Origin: Clostridia bacterium
GTDB lineage: Bacteria > Bacillota > Clostridia > Oscillospirales > Acutalibacteraceae
Reading direction: 5' to 3'
Length of the DNA stretch: 62,135 nt
Assembly: GCA_017407645.1 (NCBI GenBank)
Contig: JAFQWE010000030.1
Span: 1-62,135 of the forward strand
The position numbers were made by a program, and so were the translations under genes. Shown in pieces: positions 8,545 through 16,372 of the stretch. Under the pieces are notes generated by a model that saw only the letters and a program-made list of their open reading frames with translations, searched no databases and was not told the DNA's origin. Numbering within the stretch: position 1 is the stretch's first letter; every line of letters begins with the position of its first letter.

Positions 8545-9453
8545 ATGAAAAAAGTCGTTGCTTTGATAATAGCGCTTATGACGGCTTGCCTGCTTACCTC
8601 TTGCGGAGAGGTTACCTTTCCCAAAATCACCGAGGTGTTTAAAGAGGAAGAGGCAGGTGAATCAGGCAAAAAAATAAAGCTTGATTATAAGCTTGGTAGC
8701 ATTGGTGAGCCCTCTAAAAAGGTTAAACCCAACGTTCCCGTCGGCAAGCCGCGTATAATCAGCATTACTCTTGCTGAAAAAGTGCTTATTATTCCTGTTG
8801 GCAAAACAGGCAAAATTGAATATTCCGTTAAGCCTAAGACGGCATACGACAAGTCGGTTTACTATGAGGTTTCCGACGAGTCTATTGCGTCGGTGGATAA
8901 GGATGGCAACGTGCTTGGCAAAAAGCCTGGTGCGGTTACAATCACCGTTCGTACCAACGACCAAGGCTTTAAGCGTCAATGCACAGCTATTGTTACTCGC
9001 GGTGAGGGTGACGCTGAAAAATCTGCAAAGGTGGTTGAACTTATCAATGCCGCCCGTGTAAAAAACGGGTATGAGGCAACTCCGTCAGACAATCGCTCTT
9101 TGCAGGCGGCTGCTGACCAACGCGCCTTTGAAGAGGCGGTGGATATGGTCAACTACGGCGAAAAGCGTATGGACGATAAGCGTATGACCGACGATGAGGA
9201 CGGCAAACGTGTTGAAATGGAGCAGGATATATTTAAGAATTTCAACATATGGTCAAAGGAATCTAAAGAGGTTCACATTTGGGGCGAATATACCGCCGAG
9301 CAGGTGTACAAAGCCTTTATTGAGGATGACGAATGTGCCGAGGCTTTGGGTGTTCGCGGAAGCGGTGCAAAATCCTTCCAAAACATTGCGGTGGGTTATT
9401 ACGAATTTGACGGAATTACCTATTGGTCTATTTTGATGACCAGTGAAAGTTAA
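8545..9453 (+). CDS. Lipoprotein with Big_2 and CAP-like domains, paralogue
   Basis: A 302-residue paralogue of the preceding gene with the same order: lipobox at Cys20 (CLLTSC), a linker starting GKKIKLDYKLGSIGEPSKKVKP, a Big_2 domain (IASVDKDGNVLGKKPGAVTITVRTND), then the CAP-like tail (ELINAARVKNG, AAADQRAFEEAVDMVN, IAVGYYEFDGITYWSILM). The pair are clearly homologous over their full length, so this is a local duplication. Start is ATG 8545 with GGGGTGA four bases upstream. An in-frame upstream extension to 8470 runs through the terminator and was rejected. Confidence 0.82.
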   Translation: MKKVVALIIALMTACLLTSCGEVTFPKITEVFKEEEAGESGKKIKLDYKLGSIGEPSKKVKPNVPVGKPRIISITLAEKVLIIPVGKTGKIEYSVKPKTAYDKSVYYEVSDESIASVDKDGNVLGKKPGAVTITVRTNDQGFKRQCTAIVTRGEGDAEKSAKVVELINAARVKNGYEATPSDNRSLQAAADQRAFEEAVDMVNYGEKRMDDKRMTDDEDGKRVEMEQDIFKNFNIWSKESKEVHIWGEYTAEQVYKAFIEDDECAEALGVRGSGAKSFQNIAVGYYEFDGITYWSILMTSES

Positions 9454-9458
9454 AAAAT

Positions 9459-9493
9459 AAGGGTTGATACAACGCTGTATCAACCCTTTTCTT
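9459..9493. terminator. Bidirectional terminator
   Basis: AAGGGTTGATACA pairs perfectly with TGTATCAACCCTT around a four-base loop, with A-rich and T-rich flanks. It ends both the plus-strand lipoprotein and the convergent DUF4430 gene. Confidence 0.88.
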
Positions 9494-9958
9494 TTATTCT
9501 GCTTTAAATGAGTAGGTGGCGCCTTCTGTTATAGGGGTCGAATCAACACCCTTTGCGGCATATTTGTCGCCTTCATAGAAAGCCCAGTATTTACCGTCTT
9601 TGTCATAATCAACGGTAATGCCGATTACGGTTTTAACGTACAAACCGTAATCGCCTTCTTCACCTGCAATAAGTTTCAACTCAAGCAGGGCTTCACCGAC
9701 AGTAGCCTTGTCGGTTTTGATTTGGTAGCTTGTGGTCTTTCCTTCCAAGTCCACTACATTAAAGTTAAAGGTGGTTTTGCCTTCACCAAGCAGATTTTCA
9801 TCCCCTTTGTCAGAGGTGATAGAGCTTGTTTGCTCTGATAAAACAGAGCTCGCATCCCCGCCTTTGCTGTCGCAACCGGTTACAAGCAGTGCCATAGCCG
9901 CAATAAGCACCAATGTAAGAAGCAACGACAACAGTTTGGTAATAACTGTTTTTTGCAT
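9494..9958 (-). CDS. DUF4430 lipoprotein (transcobalamin-like domain)
   Basis: A 154-residue lipoprotein with signal peptide and lipobox Cys29 (ALLVTGC). A low-complexity Ser-rich spacer is followed by a C-terminal DUF4430 domain: TTFNFNVVDLEGKTTSYQIKTD, ATVGEALLELKLI, GITVDYDKDGKYWAFYEGDKYA. DUF4430 is the fold of the transcobalamin C-terminal region and occurs in proteins that handle B12-type corrinoids at the cell surface. A cobalamin riboswitch lies directly upstream, so a role in corrinoid capture is a reasonable inference. The AAGGAG site is followed by ATGCAAA before the true ATG. Confidence 0.88.
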   Translation of the reverse strand: MQKTVITKLLSLLLTLVLIAAMALLVTGCDSKGGDASSVLSEQTSSITSDKGDENLLGEGKTTFNFNVVDLEGKTTSYQIKTDKATVGEALLELKLIAGEEGDYGLYVKTVIGITVDYDKDGKYWAFYEGDKYAAKGVDSTPITEGATYSFKAE

Positions 9959-10034
9959 TTTGCATTCTCCTTAATATTAAATTCCTCTTTTTAAGTTGGC
10001 GCTCGCAACATTTTTTAGCAGCGGTTTTCATCTG

Positions 10035-10196
10035 AAAAATATTTCGACTTGGTGCAAATGTCGGCTCACCTTCTCAAGATAAACTCAATGGCTTGTCACT
10101 GACTTGCGGCGTCAGTTAGAGCAGACAAGGATTTTGCGGCACCTTACGGCGACGGGCTCGTGCAGGATTTTCACCTGCTTCCTTTTCAGATATTAG
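10035..10196 (-). promoter_or_regulatory. Cobalamin riboswitch
   Basis: On the minus strand the leader of the DUF4430 gene carries the hallmark GGAAGCAGGTGAAAATCC, then TGCACGAGCCCGTCGCCGT, matching the conserved GGGAA-GTGNAAATC-GC-GCCCCCGC core of adenosylcobalamin riboswitches. A downstream arm contains AACTGACGCCGCAAGTCAG. The core-to-AUG distance (about 200 bases) is normal. No clear terminator follows, so control may be at translation. It follows the terminator of the upstream paralogue, so only the 9494-9958 gene should be under its control. Confidence 0.85.
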
Positions 10197-10226
10197 GATT
10201 ATAACAAATAATGGACAAAATGGCAA

Positions 10227-10254
10227 TAAAAAAAGACCGATTACTCGGTCTTTT
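10227..10254 (-). terminator. Terminator of the second DUF4430 gene
   Basis: AAAAGACCGA pairs with TCGGTCTTTT around TTAC. On the minus strand a T-run follows. It separates this gene from the riboswitch. Confidence 0.88.
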
Positions 10255-10256
10255 AA

Positions 10257-10703
10257 TTATTGTGGTTGTAATAAAAAATATTGTTCAGCGGCAGACACCT
10301 CTGTTTGCATTATGGCTGCAACCTGATTGGCGTCTATAAATAAAAACCAAACTTTGCCGTCTTTTTCAGCATCAAGAGTGACACCGTCAACGGATTTAAT
10401 ATGAAGGCCGTAGTCGTCATTACCCATTGTGATAAGCCCTAAATCAACCAAAGCCTCACCAACAATCTTTTTATCGGTTTTGATTACATAGGTTTTCATC
10501 ATTTTTTCAGGATGGTTAATTATTAGGTTAAAGGTATATTTGCCTTGGCCCAATTTAACGTTTTGCTTTGGATATTCTGTTGCAGTGCTTGAAATTGCTG
10601 ACGAAACAGGTTCATCGGCATATTGCTGATTACTGCTGCAGCCAACAAGTAGAACCAAAACAAAAAGCAGCGACAATAATTTTATAATAACTGTTTTTTG
10701 CAT
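10257..10703 (-). CDS. DUF4430 lipoprotein, paralogue
   Basis: A 148-residue paralogue of the gene at 9494-9958. Both begin MQKTVI.KLLSLL and have the same ribosome site and spacer. Lipobox Cys22 (VLLVGC). DUF4430 features are YTFNLIINHPEKMMKTYVIKTDKK, VGEALVDLGLI, and VTLDAEKDGKVWFLFID. The C-terminus lacks the aromatic end of the first copy and looks eroded (YFLLQPQ). No riboswitch is in front. It lies 15 bases after lexA and would be read from the apgM-lexA transcript. The start is ATG 10703; an in-frame extension to 10718 lacks a better site. Confidence 0.82.
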   Translation of the reverse strand: MQKTVIIKLLSLLFVLVLLVGCSSNQQYADEPVSSAISSTATEYPKQNVKLGQGKYTFNLIINHPEKMMKTYVIKTDKKIVGEALVDLGLITMGNDDYGLHIKSVDGVTLDAEKDGKVWFLFIDANQVAAIMQTEVSAAEQYFLLQPQ

Positions 10704-10718
10704 TTTGCATTCTCCCAC

Positions 10719-11309
10719 TCAGTATTCCCTGAAGGATGCCACAACCTTGCCTAAGATAGACACCTCGTCGGGTACAATCGGATCAAAAGCATCGTTTTCA
10801 GGCAAAAGGATAACTCTGCCCGACTCATCGTGGCTAAGACGCTTCACAGTGGCTTCGTCATCAATCAGTGCAACAACAATATCACCGTCGTCGGCATACT
10901 GAGTGCGGTGGGCATAAACAATATCCCCGTCAAGTATGCCTGCATTCATCATAGACATACCCTTAACACGCAGAGCAAACACCTCTCTGCCACGGGAAAC
11001 GTCGGCAGACAGAGGAATATACTGCTCAATATTTTCGGTGGCAAGGATAGGTACGCCTGCAGTAACGGTGCCAACCAGTGGCACGTCAACGTGGGCAGAC
11101 ACACTCTCTACCTTAATTGCACGGGATGAGCCACCCTCACGGGAGATAAGCCCCTTTTCTTCAAGGGCAGTCAGAATAGCAAAAACAGTAGAGGTAGAGC
11201 GCACCCCTGTGGCAGAGCAAATCTCACGCACAGTAGGGGGGAGCCCCGAGGATGACCGAGAAAGCAAAAAGTCAAAAACCTTTTGCTGATTGGGGGTAAG
11301 GTCAGCCAT
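10719..11309 (-). CDS. lexA: LexA repressor
   Basis: SOS repressor that cleaves itself when RecA is active. The 196 residues hold an N-terminal winged helix (LTPNQQKVFDFL, GLPPTVREICSATGVRSTSTV) and a C-terminal S24 peptidase domain. The cleavage bond is Ala84-Gly85 in TVTAGVP. The catalytic pair is Ser119 (KGMSMMNAG) and Lys156 (ATVKRL). The ATG at 11309 follows GAGGTGA by a normal gap; the upstream GTG is inside that site. It lies 10 bases after the mutase gene, an unusual partner, so lexA probably relies on the mutase promoter or one inside that gene. Confidence 0.96.
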   Translation of the reverse strand: MADLTPNQQKVFDFLLSRSSSGLPPTVREICSATGVRSTSTVFAILTALEEKGLISREGGSSRAIKVESVSAHVDVPLVGTVTAGVPILATENIEQYIPLSADVSRGREVFALRVKGMSMMNAGILDGDIVYAHRTQYADDGDIVVALIDDEATVKRLSHDESGRVILLPENDAFDPIVPDEVSILGKVVASFREY

Positions 11310-11319
11310 TTGTATCACC

Positions 11320-12516
11320 TCAATTTAGCATCATTTTAATAAGCATGGGGCCTCGCTCAACAAAAACGCCTGTCTTTTGAGCATTTTCTTCGGTAAAGCA
11401 GTCAACACCTGCAGATTCTTCTGTGCTGTCATAAAGCAAGAAGGGGACAGGTTCTCTTGAATGGGTTGCAGTTGCAATGGGAGTTGGGTGGTCAGGAAGA
11501 ATGAGCATTTTAAACTGCTCGCCTGCCAAGGCATCAAGTAAAGGATTAACGATTTTTTCGTCAATCAGTTGGATAGCCTTAACTTTGTTTTGGGCTTCTC
11601 TGCGGTGACCGCACTCGTCAGGTGCTTCAAGGTGCACGTAAACGTAGTCGCAAGTCTTAAGAGCCTTGACGGCAGCCTTTGCCTTGCCTTCAAAATTGGT
11701 GTCTATGTAGCCTGTGGCGCCCTCAACCTCTATAACCTGCATATCGGCGCATTTGCCGATGCCTTTTATAAGGTCAACTGCCGACACAACGGCACCCTTG
11801 ATACCATAGGTCTGCTCAAAATTATTAAGACCCGGACGACTGCCCTGACCCCAAAACCAAGCAGAAGTGGCAGGACGTCTGCCTGCGGCAACGCGAGCCT
11901 TGTTTACGGGGTGGTGGCGCAAAATATCTACACTCTTTTTCATCAGCTCAATAAGACCTGACTCAAAGTGTCCCCCAAGATAATTCTTGATAGGCTGACC
12001 CGAAATATCGTGAGGAGGAGTGAGGGTGTAGCCTTTACATTTGCCGCCGTGCCAAATCAGGCAGTGACGGTAACTGACACCTGTGTAAAAGTCAAATTCG
12101 CCGCCGCCAAGCTCTGCTTGCAAGGACTTTATAATCTCGTCTGCCTCGGCAGTAGAGATGTCGTCAGCGCAATAGTCAACCATAGTTTTGTCACTGTAAT
12201 CAGCCTCGTCAGACAGGGTAACAAGGTTGCAACGGATGGCAACGTCATCCTCTGCCATATCAATGCCGATACTTGCCGCCTCAAGAGGTGAGCGGCCTGT
12301 GTAACACTTCAGAGGGTCAAAGCCCATTACCGACAGATTGGCAACGTCACTGCCTGGGGATAATCCGTCGTCAACAGTGCGCACCATTCCCACAACAGAG
12401 GATGATGCAAGAGCGTCCATATTAGGTTTTTCGGCAAGCTCCATAGGAGTTTTGCCGCCAAGCTCTGCAACGGGGGTATCTGCCATACCGTCACAAAGAA
12501 CAACAACGTATTTCAT
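11320..12516 (-). CDS. ApgM-type phosphoglycerate mutase
   Basis: A 398-residue member of the alkaline phosphatase superfamily related to the archaeal-type cofactor-independent phosphoglycerate mutase, which swaps 3- and 2-phosphoglycerate. Visible metal-site segments are VVVLCDGMAD at the N-terminus, the serine loop LSPGSDVANLSVMGFDP, VHLEAPDECGH, and LPDHPTPIATATHSREPVPF. A neighbouring subfamily has been proposed to be a homoserine kinase, so the substrate is not certain from sequence. The start is ATG 12516 behind AAGGCGG; an upstream in-frame GTG is closer to that site. First gene of a probable apgM-lexA-DUF4430 operon. Confidence 0.85.
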   Translation of the reverse strand: MKYVVVLCDGMADTPVAELGGKTPMELAEKPNMDALASSSVVGMVRTVDDGLSPGSDVANLSVMGFDPLKCYTGRSPLEAASIGIDMAEDDVAIRCNLVTLSDEADYSDKTMVDYCADDISTAEADEIIKSLQAELGGGEFDFYTGVSYRHCLIWHGGKCKGYTLTPPHDISGQPIKNYLGGHFESGLIELMKKSVDILRHHPVNKARVAAGRRPATSAWFWGQGSRPGLNNFEQTYGIKGAVVSAVDLIKGIGKCADMQVIEVEGATGYIDTNFEGKAKAAVKALKTCDYVYVHLEAPDECGHRREAQNKVKAIQLIDEKIVNPLLDALAGEQFKMLILPDHPTPIATATHSREPVPFLLYDSTEESAGVDCFTEENAQKTGVFVERGPMLIKMMLN

Positions 12517-12585
12517 AAAAAGCACCGCCTTAATACAACTATAAATTTATATTAACACATTTTTTATAAGAATGGAATAGTTTAA

Positions 12586-12614
12586 TTGACAAAAGATTGG
12601 AATTGTTTTAAAAT
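12586..12614 (+). promoter_or_regulatory. Sigma-A promoter of the DUF5050-like gene
   Basis: TTGACA (12586-12591), 17 bases, TAAAAT (12609-12614). Close to consensus and about 28 bases before the start codon. Confidence 0.8.
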
Positions 12615-12641
12615 AATTTTAGCAATCTAAGGAGTAAGCTT

Positions 12642-13565
12642 ATGGAAAACAAGAACAAATTAAAAGCGGCTTTGCCCGTTATCCTTTTTGCACTGCTTTG
12701 TGCCATTGTGTTGGGGCTTATTGCAATTTTGCCCTATGACCGCCCTGCCACGTCACCCAACAACAGTTTTATGAATCTGTATAACGGCGGTTTTGTGGCG
12801 CAAGACGGCTCTCTTACCTATTATATTGACAGTGAAGGCAGCCTTTACTGTGCAGGTGATAACTCCAAGTATTATATCGACAAGGCAAGTGACAGTCTTT
12901 GCCCCTATAACGTAGGTATCGTGTACCGCACCGAAAATGACGAGGTTAAATACAGTGATTTTGACGGCGGCTCCGTAAAGACTCTTATTAAGGGTGCCAA
13001 GCAGATGTCGGTTAGCGGCAACTGGGTTTTTTATACCGATGAAAAAGACGACTTGTATAAATACTTTTTGCAAACGGGTGAAACCAAAAAGGTTGGACTT
13101 AACGTTGACCAATTTATGATTTCAAGCACCGCCGTGGTTTATCTTAAAGAGGGCAAACTGTATACCGCCCGTACCGACGGCACCCAAATAAAGCCTTTCC
13201 TTGCCGATAAGGCAGACGGTTTTGTCCGTTATGAGTCTTATATGTTCTATAAGGCGGATGGAATGCTTTACTCGGTGGCATCGGGAAATACCGCTAATAA
13301 GCAGACCTATTTTGAGGTGGACGAGTTTAATATTAACGACAAGGGAATTATGTTCTACACCCTTGACGGAAAACTTTACAGCAAGGATATAACCGATGAA
13401 AAAGCCAAGGCGAAAGAGCTTAAGGTGGGCACTGTAAAGGGCGGACTTTGTACCAACGGTGACAGAGTGTGCTTTTACGACGAAAAAGGCAACCTTGTAA
13501 GCTGTCTTGCAGACGGCAGTGAGGTAAAGGAATTGGCTAAAATCAACGATAAGGAGCAAAAGTAA
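12642..13565 (+). CDS. Membrane-anchored propeller-like protein (DUF5050-type)
   Basis: A 307-residue protein with one N-terminal membrane segment (LPVILFALLCAIVLGLIAIL) and no lipobox. The rest is outside the membrane and made of short repeated strands of the type YYIDSEGSLYCAG, VFYTDEKDDLYKY, and VVYLKEGKLYTARTDG, which suggest a beta-propeller of the DUF5050 class found in clostridial surface proteins. No catalytic residues were identified. AAGGAG lies before the ATG. Its stop codon overlaps the next start by one base (TAATG), so the two genes are probably translated together. Confidence 0.78.
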   Translation: MENKNKLKAALPVILFALLCAIVLGLIAILPYDRPATSPNNSFMNLYNGGFVAQDGSLTYYIDSEGSLYCAGDNSKYYIDKASDSLCPYNVGIVYRTENDEVKYSDFDGGSVKTLIKGAKQMSVSGNWVFYTDEKDDLYKYFLQTGETKKVGLNVDQFMISSTAVVYLKEGKLYTARTDGTQIKPFLADKADGFVRYESYMFYKADGMLYSVASGNTANKQTYFEVDEFNINDKGIMFYTLDGKLYSKDITDEKAKAKELKVGTVKGGLCTNGDRVCFYDEKGNLVSCLADGSEVKELAKINDKEQK

Positions 13566-14341
13566 TGTCTAACGTGAATCCTCTTGATAATAAGGTTGTA
13601 AACGGCGGCTTTTGCGGAATAATCCGCACCTTAGGTTGCATCGGTGACAGTTTGTCATCGGGCGAAATGGAGTCTATGACGGAGGGTAAAAAGGGCTATC
13701 ACGACTATTTTGAATATTCCTGGGGTCAGTTTCTTGCTCGCGCGGCAGGACTTACCGCCTATAATTTTTCACGGGGCGGAATGTCTGCAAAAGGCTTTTT
13801 AAATGCAGAGGGCTGGCTTGACTTCCGCAATCCCGAAAAGAAGTGTCAGGCATATGTAATTGCCCTTGGCGTAAACGATACCGAGCGTGGCGTGCCTATG
13901 GGTGACGTTGCCACTGACGTTAACCCCCAAGACTGTGAGCAAAATGCCGATACCTTTGCAGGCGATATGGGCAAAATAATGAGTCATATTAAAGAGATTG
14001 AGCCTAAAGCAAGAATTTTTCTTATGACCATACCCCGTCACGACCGCGAATGTGAGGCAGAAAGGAAAAAAGAAATTCACGCAAAAATTCTCTACGATTT
14101 GGCAGAAAAATTTGAATTTACCTATGTTATTGATTTGTATAAGCATATGCCTGTTGTTGACGCCCAATTTAGTAAGGTGTACAGAATGGGCGGTCATATG
14201 AATGCAATGGGATATAAATTGATGTCGGAATACGTTATGAGTTATATGGATTATATCATCCGTGAGAATTACGAAGATTTCAAACAAATAGCCTTTGTTG
14301 GCAAAGAAAACGACCTGCATAATGAACAGTATGTGTGGTAA
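13565..14341 (+). CDS. SGNH/GDSL-type hydrolase
   Basis: A 258-residue esterase-like enzyme. Block I holds the nucleophile (CIGDSLSSGE, Ser29). Block III is ALGVNDTE with the oxyanion Asn. The C-terminal GGHMNAMGYKLM gives the catalytic His. No signal peptide, so it is probably cytoplasmic. SGNH enzymes remove acyl groups from sugars or lipids; the substrate cannot be told here. It overlaps the preceding membrane-protein gene by one base and is read from the same promoter. A tRNA gene follows about 50 bases later. Confidence 0.85.
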   Translation: MSNVNPLDNKVVNGGFCGIIRTLGCIGDSLSSGEMESMTEGKKGYHDYFEYSWGQFLARAAGLTAYNFSRGGMSAKGFLNAEGWLDFRNPEKKCQAYVIALGVNDTERGVPMGDVATDVNPQDCEQNADTFAGDMGKIMSHIKEIEPKARIFLMTIPRHDRECEAERKKEIHAKILYDLAEKFEFTYVIDLYKHMPVVDAQFSKVYRMGGHMNAMGYKLMSEYVMSYMDYIIRENYEDFKQIAFVGKENDLHNEQYVW

Positions 14342-14352
14342 TAAAAAAAGAC

Positions 14353-14381
14353 TTGATTTTTATATGCTACTTGTGTATAAT
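14353..14381 (+). promoter_or_regulatory. Promoter of tRNA-Ser(GGA)
   Basis: TTGATT (14353-14358), 17 bases, TATAAT (14376-14381). The predicted start is a few bases before the tRNA. Confidence 0.8.
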
Positions 14382-14393
14382 AATAGAGCGTTT

Positions 14394-14485
14394 GGAGAAG
14401 TCGCGTAGTTGGTCGAGCGCGCACGATTGGAAATCGTGTAACCGTTAATCGCGGTTCGGGGGTTCGAATCCCCCCTTCTCCGCCA
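14394..14485 (+). tRNA. tRNA-Ser(GGA)
   Basis: Acceptor GGAGAAG pairs with CTTCTCC, discriminator G, encoded CCA. The anticodon stem-loop is CACGAT-TGGAAAT-CGTG with GGA as anticodon. A long class II variable arm (ACCGTTAATCGCGGT) is present as expected for serine. The T arm is GGGGGTTCGAATCCCCC. It reads codons UCC and UCU. Confidence 0.97.
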
Positions 14486-14517
14486 AAAAACGACAGGTTT
14501 AGACCTGTCGTTTTTTT
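14486..14517 (+). terminator. Terminator after tRNA-Ser(GGA)
   Basis: ACGACAGGT pairs with ACCTGTCGT and is followed by seven T, immediately after the CCA end. Confidence 0.92.
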
Positions 14518-14519
14518 AT

Positions 14520-14709
14520 CCATTGCGAAAGCAATGGTATATCATCAACGATAGCAATACTATCGTTGTATTTCATCAGTCCGTCAGGACTGCATATCAT
14601 CACACCTTTAGGTGTGTATCAAAACCGCTTTCGCAATGATGATATACAATTCCTACGGAATTGATGATATGCAAGACTTCGTCTTGATGATATACACGGC
14701 TTCGCCGTG
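14520..14709. repeat. Palindromic array of short hairpins
   Basis: At least seven different perfect hairpins stand in a row: 14520-14537 (GAAA loop), 14546-14568, 14577-14592, 14601-14616, 14647-14663, 14672-14686 and 14695-14709 (TTC loops). Stem sequences differ, but the spacers are conserved. On the left they read TATATCATCA and on the right TGATGATATAC, its reverse complement. A middle segment GCTTTCGCAATG (14627-14638) is the reverse complement of the first stem. No coding capacity. Function unknown. Confidence 0.8.
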
Positions 14710-15031
14710 ATTCGTGCAAGAGTTCGAATTCATATTCAAAAATGCCGAAAACATCTTGCGCTTCATTCATTTAAACGGATTTTCGTAATGAATATTGAAT
14801 GATGAAGTCGCTTCGCTGGTGAATAATTGATTTGAAGTTAAGCGACTGCTACGCCGTCGTCCAACCGAACGAAGTGAGGGCGCGTGACAAATTGACAACT
14901 GAGCCACAGAGGGAGCAAAAACAGGGACGGAAATGTATGCTGCGTTTGCGTAGCACGGTTGACTTTTTTAACAAAAGGCGGTATTGTTAAATCGGTACTT
15001 AGTCCAAATTCTAAAGTGAGATGTGCAACAG
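14710..15031. other. Spacer with lipoprotein promoter
   Basis: Non-coding. A sigma-A-like promoter, TTGACT (14959-14964), 17 bases, TATTGT (14982-14987), lies about 45 bases before the lipoprotein start. Fragments such as TGAATATTGAATGATGAAG and GTCGCTTCGCTGG resemble short dispersed intergenic motifs. Nothing else recognised. Confidence 0.55.
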
Positions 15032-16171
15032 ATGAAAAAACAGTTGATTGCGATTGGAGCATATATACTTGCCTTTATGATGTGCTTTTGTGCTTTGACG
15101 GGGTGCTCGAAAAACACTTCCACAAAAAATCAAGGTAAATTTAAAGCGGTTGAGCAGGTTGGGCAGGTTCCCAAATCATTTAAAAATATTGTCAAGAAGG
15201 ATGCTTTTAAAGATGCTACTGCTTTTGATGACAGACTGTTAAAAACCGAAACAGATTACGATAGAAAAAAACGAACTGCAACCCATCGTGTTTGGATGAT
15301 GGATTTGTATGGGAAAACGCTTGCCACATATACCTGCAGCACTGACGATGCCTACCATGTTAAAACCCTTACAGCCACAAAGGATGGCGGATTTTTATTT
15401 GTGCTTGGCTTTGTTGACTATGTGCACGAGCAAGGTAAGTGGGCGAGCGATGACGGATTTGCCTCCAGAGTTATCAAGTGCGATAAAAACGGAAAGGTAC
15501 AGTTCGACACAGCGCTTGACCAAATCGAAGGAATGGCTTTAGAATACTGCTTTGAAAAAAACGGTAAGTTTTATTTCTTTGGGCAGACCCAAACGCCTGA
15601 AACAAAAACAAGAGGCGTCTATTCGCCAACCGATATTTATATGGTGATTATTGATAAGAATGGTTCGGTTTTGAAAAGCCAACTCATTGCAGGTTCGGAT
15701 TTTGACGACCTACATGCAGCAGAAATATCCAATGATGATTTCATTTTATCCATTCAAACGCAATCCCGTGGCGGAGATTTCGAGGGTGCTACTTCTACCG
15801 GAATCCAGATTGATTGGGTTTTTACAGTGAACGATAATCTTGAGATAATCGACAAAGAGGAAAAATCGGGAAGAGAATTTTTTGACTGTCGAATCGGTCA
15901 AAAGAATGGAGCGGCAATCTTTAGAAGCGATTTATTATCCAAAGATTTTGATGCTGGTGACCCGACGGCTTTTATTGATTATGGCGATTTTTATCTGGTT
16001 GTATCGGAAAATGTTACAGGCGAATACGAGAATACACCTCATTCAATCAGTAGCATTTGGTATTATTCAGAATCGGTTTACTCGGCATATGACCGTAGTG
16101 GAAATCTGATATTTAGAGCATCTATTGATTCGACACCTGACTATGATGCATTGGCTAAAAAATTCAAATAA
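15032..16171 (+). CDS. Lipoprotein of unknown function
   Basis: A 379-residue lipoprotein. The signal peptide ends in a lipobox with Cys25 (FCALTGC). The body has strand-rich repeats with alternating pattern (GGFLFVLGFVDYV, GKFYFFGQTQTP, DDFILSIQTQSRGGD, DFYLVVSENVTG), which suggest a beta-propeller-like fold. I do not recognise a family. The start could be ATG 15032 or GTG 15023; the AAAGTGAG site at 15013-15020 is compatible with the ATG. It stands alone between the hairpin array and a terminator. Probably a cell-surface sensor or binding protein, but that is only a guess from the fold. Confidence 0.75.
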   Translation: MKKQLIAIGAYILAFMMCFCALTGCSKNTSTKNQGKFKAVEQVGQVPKSFKNIVKKDAFKDATAFDDRLLKTETDYDRKKRTATHRVWMMDLYGKTLATYTCSTDDAYHVKTLTATKDGGFLFVLGFVDYVHEQGKWASDDGFASRVIKCDKNGKVQFDTALDQIEGMALEYCFEKNGKFYFFGQTQTPETKTRGVYSPTDIYMVIIDKNGSVLKSQLIAGSDFDDLHAAEISNDDFILSIQTQSRGGDFEGATSTGIQIDWVFTVNDNLEIIDKEEKSGREFFDCRIGQKNGAAIFRSDLLSKDFDAGDPTAFIDYGDFYLVVSENVTGEYENTPHSISSIWYYSESVYSAYDRSGNLIFRASIDSTPDYDALAKKFK

Positions 16172-16177
16172 TAGTAG

Positions 16178-16204
16178 GGGAGGCGTTTCGCCTCCCGTTT
16201 TTTT
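16178..16204 (+). terminator. Terminator after the lipoprotein
   Basis: GGGAGGCG pairs with CGCCTCCC around TTT, then seven T. Starts four bases after the stop codon. Confidence 0.9.
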
Positions 16205-16222
16205 GAGGTATCCTGTTGTTAT

Positions 16223-16263
16223 AAAGCAAAAAAAGCTACCCCAAAGGGTGTGCTTTTTGCTTT
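16223..16263. terminator. Second hairpin terminator
   Basis: AAAGCAAAAA, AGC and ACCC pair with GGGT, GC and TTTTTGCTTT. It may act in both directions. No minus-strand gene ends here, so it probably backs up the terminator just upstream. Confidence 0.5.
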
Positions 16264-16317
16264 GGCGGAAAAAGGGATAATCTGCGCCGTTGCTTTTTCG
16301 ATTTCACGCTTTTACAA

Positions 16318-16345
16318 TTGAAAAAATATAAATTTATGATATAAT
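16318..16345 (+). promoter_or_regulatory. Promoter of the lyxose isomerase operon
   Basis: TTGAAA (16318-16323), 16 bases, TATAAT (16340-16345), then an AAGGAGG ribosome site. Confidence 0.7.
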
Positions 16346-16372
16346 CATTAAAGGATGAAGGAGGTTGTTACA

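Noticed and set aside
14520..14709. Possible CRISPR array
   Set aside because: The constant parts are about 10-base spacers and the variable parts are palindromic hairpins; there are no 25-37-base identical repeats and no cas genes.
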